Program-made: the position numbers and the translations under genes
Part shown: positions 42,819 through 44,059 of the stretch, piece after piece
Layout: every line of letters starts with the position of its first letter
Numbering within the stretch: position 1 is the stretch's first letter
The notes under the pieces: model-generated
The model's database searches: none
What the model saw: only the letters and a program-made list of their open reading frames with translations
What the model was told of the DNA's origin: nothing
Assembly (NCBI GenBank): GCA_027021615.1
Contig: JALUTY010000046.1
Location: forward strand, 1 to 44,059
Source of the DNA: a bacterium
GTDB taxonomy: Bacteria > Desulfobacterota > Deferrisomatia > Deferrisomatales > Deferrisomataceae
Reading direction: 5' to 3'
DNA: 44,059 nt

Positions 42819-43495
42819 AGTTGGACGAGCGAGCGGAGGAGGCTCTGGAGACCCTGTGGGAGACCTTGGAGGAGGGCAAGCCCCGGAGCACCATGCCGAG
42901 CGGCGAGGATCTCCAGGCCCTGGCGGACCTGGGGTTGGTCACGGGGCAGGGGGACTCGGTGGGGTTCACCGACCGGGGTAGGGAGGAGGCCCGCCAGGTG
43001 ATCCGGCGGCACCGGTTGGCCGAGCGGCTGATGAACGACGTGGTGGACACGGCCCGGGCCGACATGGAGGCAGCGGCGTGCCAGATGGAGCACGCCCTGA
43101 GGCCCGGGGTGGAGGAGAGGGTGTGCGAGCTCCTCGGTCACCCCGAGACCTGCCCCCACGGTCGGCCGATCCCTCCGGGGCCGTGCTGCGAGAAGGCCTG
43201 GGCCGAAGGCGAGCGCTACGTAGCACCCCTGGCCCACCTGCGGCCGGGAGAGGAGGGTACGGTCGCCTACCTGCGCACCCAAGACTCCAAGAAGCTCCAA
43301 AAGCTCATGGCCATGGGCGTACGGCCCGGCAGCCGGCTGCAGGTGGAGCAGGCGTACCCCGCCTACGTGTTCACGGTGGGGTTCAGCCGGTTCGCGGTGG
43401 ACGCGGACATGGCCGGCCTGATCATGGTACGCCGGGACGGGGAGCCGCCGCCCCGACGGCGCCGGAGGCGATGGGGGTTCCGGTTCGGGGGGTGA
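42815..43495 (+). CDS. DtxR-type metalloregulator fused to a FeoA domain
   Basis: A 226-residue protein. Residues 1-60 form a winged helix (EALETLWETLEEG; DLQALADLGLVTG; FTDRGREEA). The metal-sensing dimerisation region is HRLAERLMNDVV...AACQMEHAL and LLGHPETCPHGRPIPPGPCC, with the cysteine, histidine and glutamate ligands typical of iron-responsive DtxR/IdeR-like proteins. The C-terminal part is a FeoA/SH3 domain (LRPGEEGTVAYLRTQDSKKLQKLMAMGVRPGSRLQVEQ). The tail is arginine-rich. It both regulates and probably touches FeoB, replacing a separate FeoA. Its target is likely this operon. Confidence 0.88.
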   Translation: MKLDERAEEALETLWETLEEGKPRSTMPSGEDLQALADLGLVTGQGDSVGFTDRGREEARQVIRRHRLAERLMNDVVDTARADMEAAACQMEHALRPGVEERVCELLGHPETCPHGRPIPPGPCCEKAWAEGERYVAPLAHLRPGEEGTVAYLRTQDSKKLQKLMAMGVRPGSRLQVEQAYPAYVFTVGFSRFAVDADMAGLIMVRRDGEPPPRRRRRRWGFRFGG

Positions 43496-43503
43496 TGGGG
43501 AGA

Positions 43504-44059
43504 TCAGGGACGGCCGACGACCAACGGCCACAAGGTGGCCAGGCCGAAGGCGAGGAACAGGAGCCCGGCGATCCTCCGGATCCGGCGGGCAGGGATCCAG
43601 CGGTGGATCCGGACACCCACCGCCAGGGCCAGGCCGCTCACGCCCCACAGCGCCAGGCAGGAGCCGGCGAACACCTCAAGGGGCGCGGCCCATCGGGCCG
43701 CGAGGCCTGCCGTGGCGAGCTGGGTCTTGTCGCCCAGCTCGGAGACGAGGATCAACAGGAACGAGGTGCCGAACGGCCCCAGGGATCGCGCCCCGGGGCC
43801 GCTTTCGTTTCCGGGCTCTTCCCGGCTCACGAAGGAGAGCCCGCCGAACAGGAGGAACAGGCCGCCCGCTGCGACCTGGATCCAGGCCGGGGGCACCGCG
43901 GCCGCAGCCACCCCTCCCACGGTCACCGCGGCGGCGTTGAGCAGGGCGAACGCGGCCACCACCCCCGCCAGCACCGGCCTCCAGGGGTAGCGCGCGGCCA
44001 GGGTCAGGGTGGCGAGCTGGGTTTTGTCCCCGAGCTCGGCCACGAACACGAGGCCCAGG
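43504..44059 (-). CDS. GDT1/TMEM165-family cation exporter, N-terminus cut by window
   Basis: At least 181 residues of a UPF0016 (GDT1/TMEM165) membrane protein. The two hallmark motifs are FVAELGDKTQLATL and LVSELGDKTQLATA, one in each half, with about six hydrophobic segments. Relatives export Mn2+ or exchange Ca2+/Mn2+ for protons. An in-frame Leu-Gly-Leu precedes the GTG at 44047-44049, and family members have some ten to fifteen more N-terminal residues, so the true start probably lies beyond the window edge. It is convergent with the feo regulator, nine bases away. Manganese export beside an iron-uptake operon is consistent with metal homeostasis. Confidence 0.85.
   Translation of the reverse strand, partial: LGLVFVAELGDKTQLATLTLAARYPWRPVLAGVVAAFALLNAAAVTVGGVAAAAVPPAWIQVAAGGLFLLFGGLSFVSREEPGNESGPGARSLGPFGTSFLLILVSELGDKTQLATAGLAARWAAPLEVFAGSCLALWGVSGLALAVGVRIHRWIPARRIRRIAGLLFLAFGLATLWPLVVGRP

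Overview
The window is GC-rich (roughly 70%), densely packed, and has many GTG/TTG starts with 1-4 base gene overlaps. The chromosome-start block dnaA-dnaN-recF-gyrB runs from 32737 to 38930. Gene content (rubrerythrin, NifU-like scaffold, KamA, YgiQ, FeoB with a DtxR-FeoA protein, a PEP-CTERM protein, PAS histidine kinases with DFNN H-boxes) points to a Gram-negative, probably anaerobic or microaerophilic bacterium of the former Deltaproteobacteria. A high-GC Desulfuromonadota such as a Deferrisoma-like organism is a guess from gene style, not a database result.

Layout, left half. 241-3368 (minus): MarR regulator, dynamin-like GTPase, Nudix hydrolase. 3485-5755 (minus): a compact peptide-modification operon of beta-helix lipoprotein, PqqD-like peptide carrier, radical SAM/SPASM enzyme and a 20-residue precursor-like peptide, closed by two stacked hairpins. 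5907-10983 (minus): six overlapping genes for a glycine-zipper lipoprotein, GlcD-type flavoprotein, two solute-binding-like proteins, a TPR protein and a YedE-type transporter frameshifted at a C9 tract. 11029-11469 (minus): Cse60-like small protein and NifU-like protein, divergent from rubrerythrin (plus), which has a palindrome over its promoter. 12274-12945 (minus): PEP-CTERM protein behind a sigma-54-type promoter. 13227-17987 (plus): YgiQ, XRE-cupin regulator, hybrid histidine kinase. 17944-19694 (minus): an Eco1/ESCO-like zinc-finger acetyltransferase and alanine dehydrogenase.

Right half. 19907-31284 (plus): MsrP, a response regulator and hybrid kinase, a GH63-DUF547 fusion, a ClC channel, a UvrD/PcrA helicase and KamA. 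31285-31743 carries no gene but holds a MITE-like element and dispersed repeats. 31744-32391 (minus) is an unrecognised gene. dnaA is flanked on both sides by DnaA boxes, and the dnaA-dnaN gap looks like oriC. Beyond gyrB, a GalT-like protein and an FlK-type thioesterase (minus) lie divergent to a Feo iron operon (plus) with a Fur-box-like palindrome. The window ends inside a GDT1/TMEM165-type exporter.

The two most unusual items are the very small radical-SAM peptide system (3485-4877) and the bacterial homologue-like protein of the cohesin acetyltransferase Eco1/ESCO (17944-18576). Next come the GH63-DUF547 fusion, the MITE-like repeat and the sigma-54 site before the PEP-CTERM gene. All function calls come from reading motifs; no searches were run.
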